Shown: positions 24,909 to 33,484 of the stretch, piece by piece
How positions within the stretch are numbered: position 1 is the stretch's first letter
Layout of the letters: each line of letters starts with the position of its first letter
Origin: Streptomyces coffeae
GTDB taxonomy: Bacteria; Actinomycetota; Actinomycetes; Streptomycetales; Streptomycetaceae
Direction of reading: 5' to 3'
Assembly: GCF_016741875.1 (NCBI RefSeq)
Contig: NZ_JAERRF010000002.1
Location: 310,001 to 374,000 of the forward strand
DNA: 64,000 nt
Translations under genes and position numbers: made by a program
The notes under the pieces: model-generated
Databases searched by the model: none
What the model saw: only the letters and a program-made list of their open reading frames with translations
What the model was told of the DNA's origin: nothing

Positions 24909-25834
24909 CGGAACGAGGGGGCTCCGTGAACACTGCATCATCGCGGGGAGTGGGTACCCCGGCCATCCCGCACCCGCCGGCTCGGCCGCATCCCGCGGAC
25001 TCGGAGGCGGCGGGAGACCGACCAGAGCGGGCGGACCACATGGATCAGCACGACCACGAGCAGACGCATCACCACGATCCGCATGACCGGAGCGGCGCGC
25101 GGGCGATGTTCATCGAGCTGCGTCAGCTCCCGGAGGGCTCCTCCGAGCGGGCCGAGCTGCGCAACCACCTCGTGCGTATGCACCTCCCGCTGGTGGAGCA
25201 CCTGGCCCGGCGCTTCCGCAACCGCGGAGAGCCGCTGGACGACCTCACCCAGGTCGCCACCATCGGGCTGATCAAATCCGTGGACCGGTTCGACCCGGAT
25301 CGCGGGGTGGAGTTCTCGACCTATGCGACCCCCACGGTCGTCGGCGAGATCAAGCGCCACTTCCGGGACAAGGGCTGGGCGGTGCGGGTGCCGCGCCGTC
25401 TCCAGGAGCTGCGGCTGTCGCTGACCACGGCCACCGCGGAGCTCTCCCAGCGGCACGGCCGCGCCCCGACCGTCCACGAGCTGGCCCAGCATCTGTCCAT
25501 CTCCGAGGAAGAGGTGCTGGAGGGGCTGGAGTCGGCCAATGCCTACAGCACCCTCTCCCTGGACGTACCGGACACCGACGACGAGTCCCCGGCTGTCGCC
25601 GACACCCTCGGCGCCGAGGACGAGGCGCTGGAGGGCGTGGAGTACCGCGAGTCGCTCAAACCTCTGCTGGAGGATCTGCCGCCGCGGGAGAAGAAGATCC
25701 TGCTGCTGCGCTTCTTCGGCAATATGACCCAGTCGCAGATCGCACAGGAGGTCGGCATCTCGCAGATGCATGTCTCGCGGCTGCTGGCGCGTACCCTCGC
25801 CCAGCTGCGGGACCGGCTGTTGGTGGAGGAGTAG
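24905..25834 (+). CDS. sigH: Stress/development sigma factor SigH (SigB/F/G group)
   Basis: 309 residues. A disordered, His/Asp/Pro-rich N-terminal extension of about 60 residues (with H-D-H-E-Q-T-H-H-H-D) precedes sigma regions 2 (L-T-Q-V-A-T-I-G-L-I-K-S-V-D-R-F-D), 3 and 4 (L-P-P-R-E-K-K-I-L-L-L-R-F-F and Q-E-V-G-I-S-Q-M-H-V-S-R-L). In S. coelicolor SigH responds to osmotic stress, affects septation and is produced as several isoforms. In-frame ATGs inside the extension would allow that here. It is coupled to prsH by a 4-bp overlap. Confidence 0.92.
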   Translation: MTERGGSVNTASSRGVGTPAIPHPPARPHPADSEAAGDRPERADHMDQHDHEQTHHHDPHDRSGARAMFIELRQLPEGSSERAELRNHLVRMHLPLVEHLARRFRNRGEPLDDLTQVATIGLIKSVDRFDPDRGVEFSTYATPTVVGEIKRHFRDKGWAVRVPRRLQELRLSLTTATAELSQRHGRAPTVHELAQHLSISEEEVLEGLESANAYSTLSLDVPDTDDESPAVADTLGAEDEALEGVEYRESLKPLLEDLPPREKKILLLRFFGNMTQSQIAQEVGISQMHVSRLLARTLAQLRDRLLVEE

Positions 25835-25872
25835 CGAGCGGCGGCGCGGAAGGGCCTGGGCGACGCAACCGG

Positions 25873-26397
25873 TCAGGCGTCGCGCGGCCCGATCCCCAGC
25901 GCCTCGGTCGCGGTGGGGTTGATCAGCAGCGCGAGCACGGCGAGGGCCGCGGCCCCGGTCGCCGCTCCGGCGGCGATCAGCCCGCCGCCGTTCTGCACCA
26001 GGGTCCAGGCCACCGGCAGCGCCATCAGCTGGGTGATCATCGCGGGGCCGCGGCTCCAGCGACGGAGCAGCAACAGCCCGCGGGCGGCCACCAGCGGCAG
26101 CGCGGCCAGCGCCAGCACGGTGACTCCGAGCATCTCCGCCTGCTGCGGGCTCTCGGGATCTCCGGTCAGCCCCATGATCAGCACATAGACACCGAAGCCC
26201 ACGAGCACCACACCCTCGACGGCGGCGAGCACCGCGGCAGCGGTGATCCGCGCCGGGCGCGGTCCGTCGGGGGTGGTGTCGGCAGCGGCGGGCGCGGCGG
26301 CCCGCTGTGCCTTCTTCCCCTGCGGCGCCTTCTTCCCCTGCGGCGCCGTCCCGGCGGCGCGGGCCTTCTTGGCGGGGGCGGACTTCTTACTGCTCAC
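25873..26397 (-). CDS. Hypothetical integral membrane protein
   Basis: 174 residues. A Lys/Ala-rich cytoplasmic N-terminus with a short duplicated A-P-Q-G-K-K unit is followed by about four membrane segments (A-V-L-A-A-V-E-G-V-V-L-V-G-F-G-V-Y, V-T-V-L-A-L-A-A-L-P-L-V, L-M-A-L-P-V-A-W, A-A-L-A-V-L-A-L-L-I). The basic Lys-Ala tail is histone-like and might bind DNA or RNA. No function is recognised. It is convergent with sigH. Confidence 0.75.
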   Translation of the reverse strand: MSSKKSAPAKKARAAGTAPQGKKAPQGKKAQRAAAPAAADTTPDGPRPARITAAAVLAAVEGVVLVGFGVYVLIMGLTGDPESPQQAEMLGVTVLALAALPLVAARGLLLLRRWSRGPAMITQLMALPVAWTLVQNGGGLIAAGAATGAAALAVLALLINPTATEALGIGPRDA

Positions 26398-26480
26398 CCC
26401 AGCAGCCTAGCCGCCGCACGGGCCGTTGGGGGGCACCCGGGGGGTACGGGCGTTCACCACGGATGGGTAGGCTTTTGCGC

Positions 26481-27449
26481 ATGCGCGCACTCCTTGTGGT
26501 CAATCCGGCAGCAACCACCACCAGTGCCCGCACCCGTGACGTACTGATCCATGCGCTCGCCAGCGATCTGAAGCTGGACGTGGCGACCACGGAGTACCGG
26601 GGGCACGCACGCGACCTGACCCGCCGCGCGGTTGACGGCGGCACCCATGAACTGGTGGTCGCGCTGGGCGGGGACGGCACCGTCAACGAGGTGGTCAACG
26701 GGCTGCTGGAGCACGGCCCCGCCCCGGAGGAGCTGCCCCGGCTCGCCGTGGTCCCCGGTGGCTCCACCAATGTCTTCGCCCGCGCCCTGGGACTGCCCAA
26801 TGACGCCGTCGAGGCCACCGGCGCCCTGCTGGACGCGCTGCGCGACGGCACCGAGCGGACCGTGGGCCTCGGGCTCGCGAGCGGCACCCCGGGCACCCCG
26901 GACGAGGCGGTACCCGCCCGCTGGTTCACCTTCTGCGCCGGCTTCGGTTTCGACGCGAGCGTGCTCGGCCGGGTCGAACAGCAGCGCGAACGCGGCAAGC
27001 GGTCGACCCACGCCCTCTACATACGGCAGGCGCTCCGGCAGTTCCTCGGGGAACCGCACCGGCGCCACGGCACCATCGGCCTGGAGCGGCCCGACCAGGA
27101 CACGATCAAGGATCTGGCCCTGGCGATAGTCTGCAACACCGCGCCCTGGACCTTTCTGGGCAACCGCCCGGTCTACGCGGCCCCCCGGGCCTCCTTCGAT
27201 ACCGCCCTTGACGTGTGGGGGCTCACCAAGCTGTCGGCCCCGGCGATGACCCGCTACGCCACCCAGCTGCTGATGTCGACCCCCGAGCGGGGGCCCCACG
27301 GCAAGCACGCGATCTCGCTCCATGACGAGACCGACTTCACCTTGCATTCCCAGGCGCCACTGCCGTTCCAGATGGACGGTGACCATCTGGGACTGCGTAC
27401 GAGTGTGACGTTCACAGGTGTACGCCGTGCACTGCGTGTGATTGTGTGA
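26481..27449 (+). CDS. Diacylglycerol/lipid kinase family protein
   Basis: 322 residues. The nucleotide-binding G-G-D-G-T-V-N-E (63-70) and P-G-G-S-T-N-V-F-A-R-A-L-G form the DAGK catalytic core, followed by the beta-sandwich domain. It phosphorylates diacylglycerol or a related lipid, linking phospholipid turnover to phosphatidic acid. TAGGCT (26468-26473) ends 7 nt before ATG 26481, suggesting leaderless expression. It lies between the sigH and wblE loci. Confidence 0.88.
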   Translation: MRALLVVNPAATTTSARTRDVLIHALASDLKLDVATTEYRGHARDLTRRAVDGGTHELVVALGGDGTVNEVVNGLLEHGPAPEELPRLAVVPGGSTNVFARALGLPNDAVEATGALLDALRDGTERTVGLGLASGTPGTPDEAVPARWFTFCAGFGFDASVLGRVEQQRERGKRSTHALYIRQALRQFLGEPHRRHGTIGLERPDQDTIKDLALAIVCNTAPWTFLGNRPVYAAPRASFDTALDVWGLTKLSAPAMTRYATQLLMSTPERGPHGKHAISLHDETDFTLHSQAPLPFQMDGDHLGLRTSVTFTGVRRALRVIV

Positions 27450-27767
27450 GTGAGACCCCCAAAAGTCCTTCCAGTCGAACGTTTAGCCTGGCCTCCACCC
27501 AACGGAAGTACGGCTGTGACCTAGTCGACACCAAGGAATCAAAAAAAACTTTCCGGAAGGGGTTGTATCCGCCGCCGAGGTTTGCGAATCTCTTCTTGGC
27601 GATCGGGACGGCCAACAAACGGCCCCCTTGAGAGCCCGAACCCCCTCTTCATCCCACGGGACCGCACCAGCCCCAACTGGTTGACGTCCCTACCCTTGTG
27701 GGGGGATTCGTGAAAGCGTTCACATTCACAAGCAACGAACCCGCAATCGCGAGGAGATGGAGCAGCC
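27450..27767. other. Intergenic region upstream of wblE with CRP-type site
   Basis: This 318-bp interval holds no gene that I can support. It includes an A-rich run near 27540-27549, rare in this DNA, and the CRP-like palindrome listed at 27709-27724. The promoter of wblE should lie here but I could not fix its -35/-10. Confidence 0.6.
27709..27724. promoter_or_regulatory. CRP-type site upstream of wblE
   Basis: CGTGA-AAGCGT-TCACA matches the CRP consensus TGTGA-N6-TCACA at nine of ten fixed positions and is centred about 51 bp upstream of the wblE start. In Mycobacterium tuberculosis the wblE orthologue whiB1 is controlled by the CRP homologue Rv3676, which makes conservation of this input plausible. 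Confidence 0.6.
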
Positions 27768-28025
27768 ATGGACTGGCGTCATAACGCCGTTTGCCGCGAG
27801 GAAGACCCCGAGCTGTTCTTCCCCATCGGCAACACTGGTCCTGCGCTGCTGCAGATCGAGGAAGCCAAGGCCGTCTGCCGCCGCTGCCCCGTCATGGAGC
27901 AGTGCCTGCAGTGGGCGCTTGAGTCCGGCCAGGACTCCGGCGTCTGGGGTGGACTCAGCGAGGACGAGCGCCGCGCGATGAAGCGCCGTGCCGCTCGGAA
28001 CCGGGCGCGGCACGCCAGCGCCTGA
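27768..28025 (+). CDS. wblE: WhiB-family regulator WblE
   Basis: 85 residues. Four iron-sulphur ligands Cys9, Cys37, Cys40 and Cys46 (C-R-R-C pair), the G-V-W-G-G turn (58-62) and a basic C-terminus (R-R-A-A-R-N-R-A-R-H) define a Wbl protein. It is the orthologue of mycobacterial WhiB1, which binds the primary sigma factor and senses nitric oxide through its 4Fe-4S cluster. ATG 27768 follows GGAG at normal spacing. A strong hairpin (28094-28123) ends the unit. Confidence 0.93.
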   Translation: MDWRHNAVCREEDPELFFPIGNTGPALLQIEEAKAVCRRCPVMEQCLQWALESGQDSGVWGGLSEDERRAMKRRAARNRARHASA

Positions 28026-28093
28026 CCTGATCGCCCCGTGGCCCCCGAGCCGCAGCGCGCAGTAACCCCGATGCGCACAGCAACGTGAGCTTT

Positions 28094-28123
28094 GAGCCCC
28101 TGGACCATCCGGTCCGGGGGCTC
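28094..28123. terminator. Bidirectional terminator between wblE and the sensor kinase
   Basis: GAGCCCCTGGACC pairs with GGTCCGGGGGCTC (one U-G pair) around ATCC, a 13-bp stem between two convergent genes. Confidence 0.8.
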
Positions 28124-28171
28124 AGTGCTGTCCGGAAGAAACAGAAGAGCGGCGTCGGAGGAAGAGCGGGG

Positions 28172-29650
28172 TCAGCGCTTCTCGGCGGGCACCGGGAAGT
28201 CCAGGACCACCCGGGTGCCGCGCTCCGGAGCGGGCAGCATGTCGAAGGTGCCGCCGAGCTCCCCCTCCACCAGGGTGCGGACGATCTGGAGCCCGAGGTT
28301 CCCGGCGCGCTGCGGATCGAAGCCCTCCGGCAGCCCGCGCCCGTCGTCCTGCACGGTGACCCGCAGCCTGCTGTCCTCTCCGCTGCCACTGCGCACCGCC
28401 GCGACCTCGACCGTGCCGTGCTCCCCCGGTCCAAAGCCGTGCTCCAGCGCGTTCTGCAACACCTCGGTGAGGACCATGGACAGCGGGGTGGCGACCTCCG
28501 CGTCCAGAATGCCGAAGCGCCCGGCGCGCTGCCCGGTCACCTTGCCCGGTGAGATCTCGGCCACCATGGCCAGCACCCGGTCGGCTATGTCGTCGAACTC
28601 GACGCGCTCGTCCAGGTTCTGGGACAGCGTCTCATGGACGATCGCGATCGAACCGACCCTGCGCACCGCCTCGTTCAGCGCCTCCCGGCCCTGTGCGGAG
28701 TCCATCCGGCGGGCCTGGAGCCGCAGCAGCGCGGCCACCGTCTGGAGATTGTTCTTCACCCGGTGGTGGATCTCCCGGATGGTGGCGTCCTTGGTGATCA
28801 ACTCGCGTTCACGCCGCCGCAGTTCGGTGACATCCCGCAGCAGCACCAGCGAGCCGATGTGCAGTCCCTTGGGCTTGAGCGGAATGGCCCGGAGCTGGAT
28901 CACTCCGTCGCCGCCCTCGACTTCGAACTCCCGGGGCGCCCAGCCGCTGGCCAGTTTGACCAGCGCCTCGTCCACCGGACCGCGCACCGGCGCGAGTTCG
29001 GCGGTGGTCCGGCCCAAGTGGTGGCCGACCAGATCGGCGGCCAGGCCGAGCCGGTGGTAGGCGGACAGCGCGTTGGGGCTGGCGTACTGGACCACCCCGT
29101 CGGCGTCCATCCGGATCAGCCCGTCGCCCGCGCGCGGCGAGGCGTCCATGTCGACCTGCTGGCCGGGGAAGGGGAAGGCCCCGACGGAGATCATCTGGGC
29201 GAGGTCGGAGGCGCTCTGGAGGTAGGTGAGCTCCAGCCGGCTGGGGGTCCGCACGGTCAGCAGATTGGTGTTGCGGGCGATGACGCCGAGCACCCGGCCC
29301 TCCCGGCAGACCGGGATGGACTCCACCCGGACCGGAACCTCCTCGCGCCACTCGGGGTCGCCCTCGCGGACGATCCGTCCCTCGTCGAGGGCGGCGTCGA
29401 GCATGGGACGGCGGCCGCGGGGTACGAGATGGCCGACCATGTCGTCCTGATACGAGGTGGGGCCGGTGTTGGGCCGCATCTGCGCCACCGAGACATACCG
29501 CGTGCCATCGCTGGTCGGCACCCAGAGCACAAGATCCGCGAAGGACAGGTCGGAGAGCAGCTGCCACTCCGATACCAGCAGGTGAAGCCATTCGAGATCG
29601 GCATCGCCGAGGGCGGTGTGCTGGTGGACGAGGTCGTTCATGGAGGGCAC
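28172..29650 (-). CDS. PdtaS-like cytosolic sensor histidine kinase
   Basis: 492 residues without membrane segments. An N-terminal GAF domain is followed by PAS (about 175-280), a HisKA_2 dimerisation domain with I-H-H-R-V-K-N-N-L-Q and a HATPase (L-T-E-V-L-Q-N-A-L-E-H, D-D-G-R-G-L-P, G-N-L-G-L-Q-I-V). This matches actinobacterial PdtaS, which phosphorylates the ANTAR antiterminator PdtaR; no pdtaR is next to it. The start is GTG 29650 (ATG 29641 possible). TAGGCT on the minus strand (29662-29657) ends 6 nt before GTG, indicating a leaderless transcript divergent from the small RNA. Confidence 0.87.
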   Translation of the reverse strand: MPSMNDLVHQHTALGDADLEWLHLLVSEWQLLSDLSFADLVLWVPTSDGTRYVSVAQMRPNTGPTSYQDDMVGHLVPRGRRPMLDAALDEGRIVREGDPEWREEVPVRVESIPVCREGRVLGVIARNTNLLTVRTPSRLELTYLQSASDLAQMISVGAFPFPGQQVDMDASPRAGDGLIRMDADGVVQYASPNALSAYHRLGLAADLVGHHLGRTTAELAPVRGPVDEALVKLASGWAPREFEVEGGDGVIQLRAIPLKPKGLHIGSLVLLRDVTELRRRERELITKDATIREIHHRVKNNLQTVAALLRLQARRMDSAQGREALNEAVRRVGSIAIVHETLSQNLDERVEFDDIADRVLAMVAEISPGKVTGQRAGRFGILDAEVATPLSMVLTEVLQNALEHGFGPGEHGTVEVAAVRSGSGEDSRLRVTVQDDGRGLPEGFDPQRAGNLGLQIVRTLVEGELGGTFDMLPAPERGTRVVLDFPVPAEKR

Positions 29651-29712
29651 GGTGTGAGCCTACCCGCCTGGTTGGATTAGCCTATCCGCGCACAAGCATG
29701 GACAGACGTTAG

Positions 29713-29724
29713 TGGTCTAGTCCA
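29713..29724. promoter_or_regulatory. dre (DasR) site at the small RNA promoter
   Basis: TGGTCTAGTCCA differs from the dre core TGGTCTAGACCA at one base. It lies immediately before an AATAAT -10-like hexamer (29726-29731), so bound DasR would block the rightward promoter. Confidence 0.75.
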
Positions 29725-29737
29725 GAATAATCGAGCA

Positions 29738-29947
29738 CTGCGATCTTCCGCACTCCCCGCACAGGAGGGCGGATCGGGTACCCGGCGCGCTCTGCCCTGA
29801 CCGCACCGGGCGCCTCGTGGCCGGCCGCTCGGCCGGCGCAACCCGGGCTGCGGTGCCGGGCGGGTTGAGGGTCCCGCTCTGGCGCCGCGGCCCGCGGGTG
29901 GCACATCACGGCTCCCGCGCCTCACCACACGGCGACGGGAGCCTTTT
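29738..29947 (+). ncRNA. scr5239: Probable small RNA scr5239
   Basis: The 332-bp gap between the PdtaS-like gene and the SIS gene contains no convincing ORF. It has a promoter-like AATAAT with a dre site and a rightward terminator (GGCTCCCG 29910-29917, CGGGAGCC 29936-29943, TTTT). Between them are C-rich unpaired stretches (CTTCCGCACTCCCCGCAC) and stable hairpins, such as the one around 29819-29837. Its position matches scr5239 of S. coelicolor, a conserved small RNA reported to repress agarase and other metabolic mRNAs. Both ends are approximate; the span is longer than the roughly 160 nt I recall. Confidence 0.6.
29910..29947 (+). terminator. Small RNA terminator
   Basis: The 8-bp stem GGCTCCCG/CGGGAGCC with an 18-nt loop is followed by TTTT. 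It is one of the few classical intrinsic terminators with a T-run in the window, and points rightward, away from the leftward das operon. Confidence 0.75.
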
Positions 29948-29982
29948 GGTGTGCCGCGGCCCCGTATGTGCGCGGCCCCCGC

Positions 29983-31053
29983 TCAGCGGGTCTCGGTCAC
30001 CTTCGCCAGCGCCCGGGGGGCGTCCGGGTCCTGGCCCCGGGCGATGGTCACCTCGTACGCCAGCATCTGGAGCGGCAGGATCTCCAGGATCGGCTGGACC
30101 TCCTCGGCCACCCCGCCGGTGGGCAGGGCGAATCCGGCGGAGGCGCGGTCCACCTCGGTCTGTGCGCCGATGACCACCAGGTCCGCGCCCCGGCCGCGGA
30201 GCCGCTCCAGCACCGGCTGGAGCGCCTCGCCGCCCTTCCCCTCGGTGACGATCGCGATCACCGGCGAGATGTTGTCGACCATGGCCAGCGGGCCGTGCAG
30301 CAGATCGGCGCCGGAGTAGGAGAGCGCCGGGATATAGCTGGTCTCCATGAGCTTCAGCGCCGCTTCCTTGGCGGTGGGATAGCCGTAGCCGCGCGAGGTG
30401 AGGACCATACGCTCGGCGAACCGGTAGCGGGCGGCCAGCTGCTTGATCTCACCCTGCCGGTCCAGGATCTGCCGGGCGAGGTCGGGCAGCGCCTTGGCGG
30501 CCGAGCCGTCACCCCCGCGCAGCCCCTCGACAAACAGGTACAGCGCGAGCAGTTCGGCGGTGTAGGTCTTGGTGGCGGGCAGCGCCTTCTCCGGTCCGGC
30601 CAGAACATCGATATGGAACTCGGAGACGGCGGCCAGGGCCGAGTCGGCGTTGTTGGTCACCGCCAGGGTGATGGCACCGGCCGCGCGGGCGGCCTCGGTG
30701 GAGGCGACCAGGTCCGGGGAGCCGCCCGACTGGCTGACCGTGATCACCAGGACGTCGGTGAGGTCCTGCCGGGCGCCGTACGCGGTGGTGGTGGACATGG
30801 AGGTGAGACCGCAGGGCTTCCCCAGCAGTACCTCCAGCAGGTACTTGGCGTACAGCGCGGCGTTGTCGGAGGTGCCCCGCGCGGTCAGGAGCACAAAGCG
30901 CGGATTGCGGGCGGCGATCCGCGCGGCGGTCTCCCGGATCCTCGGCGCGCCCTCGTCCAGGATCCGGCGCAGGACCGCGGGCTGCTCGGCCATCTCGCCG
31001 GACATGATCCGGCCCGGCTGCTCGCTGTGCTGGGCCGTTGTCGTGGCGGACAT
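29983..31053 (-). CDS. SIS-domain sugar-phosphate isomerase/deaminase (NagB-II/AgaS type)
   Basis: 356 residues with two SIS domains resembling the isomerase half of GlmS: T-A-R-G-T-S-D-N-A-A-L-Y-A-K and S-Q-S-G-G-S-P-D in the first, and S-R-G-Y-G-Y-P-T-A-K-E-A-A-L-K-L-M-E-T in the second. The glutamine amidotransferase domain is absent, so it probably deaminates glucosamine-6-phosphate rather than making it. GGAGG lies 8 nt before ATG 31053. As the last gene of the das unit (43 bp after dasD) it would convert the imported amino sugar to fructose-6-phosphate. Confidence 0.83.
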   Translation of the reverse strand: MSATTTAQHSEQPGRIMSGEMAEQPAVLRRILDEGAPRIRETAARIAARNPRFVLLTARGTSDNAALYAKYLLEVLLGKPCGLTSMSTTTAYGARQDLTDVLVITVSQSGGSPDLVASTEAARAAGAITLAVTNNADSALAAVSEFHIDVLAGPEKALPATKTYTAELLALYLFVEGLRGGDGSAAKALPDLARQILDRQGEIKQLAARYRFAERMVLTSRGYGYPTAKEAALKLMETSYIPALSYSGADLLHGPLAMVDNISPVIAIVTEGKGGEALQPVLERLRGRGADLVVIGAQTEVDRASAGFALPTGGVAEEVQPILEILPLQMLAYEVTIARGQDPDAPRALAKVTETR

Positions 31054-31096
31054 GCTGGGTGCCTCCAGGTGACGGGGCCGCTGGTACTCGCTGATG

Positions 31097-32644
31097 TCAT
31101 ACCCCGGCCGCGCCGCCGGTGATGATGTCCGCGGCCGCCCGTCCGCAGACCCGGGCGGCGCCGTAGGTCGCGATGTGCAGCCCCCCGCCGGGCGGCGCCT
31201 GGGGCACCCCCATCTCGACGACGACCGTGTCGGGCCGGGCGGTGAGCAGGGCGTCCAGGGTGCCGGCCATCCAGGGGTGGCGGTGGACATCGCGGACCAC
31301 TGCGACGATCGTACGGTCCGCGGCCTGGTCGAGCAGGTTCTCGAGCAGGGCGGGGACACCGCCGGTCTCGGCGTCCTGGCGTCCGTAGGCGGCGGTGGTG
31401 GTGCCGGGCAGCATCCGGGTGAGTTCGGCGGCCACACCCCAGGGCGTCTCGTCGCCGACGGCGATGTTGGCCATCGGGGTGAGGGCGGCGACATGCGCGG
31501 GGCGGGTCAGCGGTGCGTACCCCGCACCGCCGGGGGTGACCCGCAGCGCCCGCCGGGCCGCGGAGAGCCCGACCTCGGGGGCGGGCGCGATCCCCTCCGC
31601 CGCGCCCGGCCCGCCGTGCCGCCGGGTCCACTCCCCCAGCGCCCGTACCCGCGCGGCCGCCTCGGCAAGCCGCGCTTCGGGCAGCCGCCCCTCGCGTACC
31701 GCGGCCACCAGCGCGTCACGCAGCCGGAGCACGGTGTCCTCGTCGGCGAGGCCGCCGCCCACACAGATGGCGTCGGCGCCCGCGGCGATGGCCAGCACGC
31801 TGCCGCGCTCGATGCCGTAGGCGGCGGAGATGGCCCGCATCTCCATGCCGTCGGTGACGATCAGGCCGTCGAAGCCGAGGCCGCCGTCGGCGACGGGGCC
31901 GCGCAGCAGTCCGTGGAGGGCGGCGGGGCTGAGGGTGGCGGGGTGCTCCGCGTCGAGCGCGGGCAGCAGGATGTGGGCGCTCATCACGGCCTTGGTCCCG
32001 GCGGCCACGGCGGCACGGAAGGGCACCAGTTCGCGCTCGGCCAGGGTGTCGAGTCCGGCGTCGATCCGCGGCAGCGCGTGGTGGGAGTCGACGGCGGTGT
32101 CGCCGTGGCCGGGGAAGTGCTTGGTGCAGGCGGCGACACCGGCGCTCTGGAGGCCCTCGATCCAGGCGGTGGTGTGGCGGGCGACGAGCCGGGGGTCGGC
32201 GCCGAAGGAGCGGACGCCGATGACCGGGTTGTCCGGGTTGGAGTTGACGTCGGCGGAGGGCGCCCAGTTGAGGGTGACCCCGCAGGCGGCGAGCCGGCGG
32301 CCCAGCTCCCGGGCGACCGCGCGGGTCAGTTCCGGGTCGTCGACGGCACCGAGGGCCAGATTGCCGGGGAAGGAGGAACCGCCGCGCACCTCCAGCCGGG
32401 TGACATCGCCGCCCTCCTCGTCGATGGCCACCAGCACGTCGTCCCGTTCGGAGCGCAGCTGGGCGGTGAGCGCGGCGAGCTGTTCGGGCGAGGTGATGTT
32501 CCGGCCGAACAGCCCGACGGAGGCGAGCCCCTCGCCGAGTCTGCGGAGCAGCCAGTCGGGGGCGGTGGTGCCGGTGAAGCCGGGCTGGAGGACGGTCAGG
32601 GCGTCACGGGTGAGGGTGGCCGGGGTGTGCGCGAGGGTGGTCAT
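31097..32644 (-). CDS. dasD: Beta-N-acetylglucosaminidase, GH3 (DasD)
   Basis: 515 residues with the NagZ-type GH3 signature K-H-F-P-G-H-G-D-T, the substrate-binding D-E-E-G-G-D-V-T-R and the nucleophile Asp in I-V-T-D-G-M-E-M. There is no signal peptide, consistent with intracellular cleavage of chito-oligosaccharides imported by DasABC. It starts 9 bp after the dasC stop and probably relies on translational coupling. The C-terminal 180 residues form a second domain that may complete the fold. Confidence 0.9.
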   Translation of the reverse strand: MTTLAHTPATLTRDALTVLQPGFTGTTAPDWLLRRLGEGLASVGLFGRNITSPEQLAALTAQLRSERDDVLVAIDEEGGDVTRLEVRGGSSFPGNLALGAVDDPELTRAVARELGRRLAACGVTLNWAPSADVNSNPDNPVIGVRSFGADPRLVARHTTAWIEGLQSAGVAACTKHFPGHGDTAVDSHHALPRIDAGLDTLAERELVPFRAAVAAGTKAVMSAHILLPALDAEHPATLSPAALHGLLRGPVADGGLGFDGLIVTDGMEMRAISAAYGIERGSVLAIAAGADAICVGGGLADEDTVLRLRDALVAAVREGRLPEARLAEAAARVRALGEWTRRHGGPGAAEGIAPAPEVGLSAARRALRVTPGGAGYAPLTRPAHVAALTPMANIAVGDETPWGVAAELTRMLPGTTTAAYGRQDAETGGVPALLENLLDQAADRTIVAVVRDVHRHPWMAGTLDALLTARPDTVVVEMGVPQAPPGGGLHIATYGAARVCGRAAADIITGGAAGV

Positions 32645-32653
32645 GGCCGGGGA

Positions 32654-33484
32654 TCATCCCTTCACAGCGCCGGAAGTGAGCCCACCGACCGCCTTGCGTT
32701 GCAGGAACAGGAAGAGCAGCAGAACCGGAACGGCGAACAGCGAGGCGGCCGCCATGGTGGCGCCCCAGTCGTCGCCGAACTGGGTCTGGAAGCTGGACAG
32801 CCACAGCGGCAGGGTCTGGGCCTCGGCGTCCTTGTTGAGGATGAGCACCAGCGGGAATTCGTTCCAGGCGGTGATGAAGCCGAAGAGCGAGGTGGCCATC
32901 AGACCGGGCGCCAGCAGCGGGAAGATCACCTTGCTGAACGCCTGGCGCCGGGTGCAGCCGTCGACCATCGCCGACTCCTCCAGCTCCCTGGGTACGGCGG
33001 CGATGTAGGAGCGGAGCGTGAGCACCGTGAACGGCAGCACCATCACCATGTAGAACAGGGTGAGGGGAAGCAGGCTGTTCAGCATGTCGCCGTCGCGGAC
33101 GAGCATATAGATGGCGATCACCATGACTTCCCAGGGCGCCATCTGCGCGATCATGAACGTCACCAGGAAGCCGCGCCGCCCCCGGAACCGCAGCCGGGCC
33201 AGCGCGAAGGACGCCAGCAGCGCGATCACCAGGGAGAGCGCGACCGCCGAGACGGTGACGGTGAGCGAGTTCCCCACCAGCGTCCAGAAGTGCTCGGCGC
33301 CGACGGCCGTGCCGAAGTGCTCGAAGGTGGCGGAGGCCGGGAACCACACCGGGTCCTCGGAGACGATGTCCGAGGTCGGCTTGAGGGCCGTGCAGAACAT
33401 CCAGTAGACGGGGAACGCGAAGCCGGCGAAGAGCACGACGGCGGCCGCGTTCGGCCACAGCCGGGCCAGTGGCGAGCGCTTCAC
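32654..33484 (-). CDS. dasC: Chitosugar ABC transporter permease DasC
   Basis: A 276-residue MalG-type permease with six membrane segments and the EAA loop E-S-A-M-V-D-G-C-T-R-R-Q-A-F-S-K. With DasB it forms the channel for N,N'-diacetylchitobiose. The ATPase (MsiK in Streptomyces) is encoded elsewhere. ATG 33484 overlaps the dasB stop by 4 bp. Confidence 0.92.
   Translation of the reverse strand: MKRSPLARLWPNAAAVVLFAGFAFPVYWMFCTALKPTSDIVSEDPVWFPASATFEHFGTAVGAEHFWTLVGNSLTVTVSAVALSLVIALLASFALARLRFRGRRGFLVTFMIAQMAPWEVMVIAIYMLVRDGDMLNSLLPLTLFYMVMVLPFTVLTLRSYIAAVPRELEESAMVDGCTRRQAFSKVIFPLLAPGLMATSLFGFITAWNEFPLVLILNKDAEAQTLPLWLSSFQTQFGDDWGATMAAASLFAVPVLLLFLFLQRKAVGGLTSGAVKG

Noticed and set aside
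27535..27564. GGAAT followed by GTT upstream of wblE as a SigR promoter
   Set aside because: The spacer is about 22 nt, outside the 18-19 nt accepted for SigR promoters.
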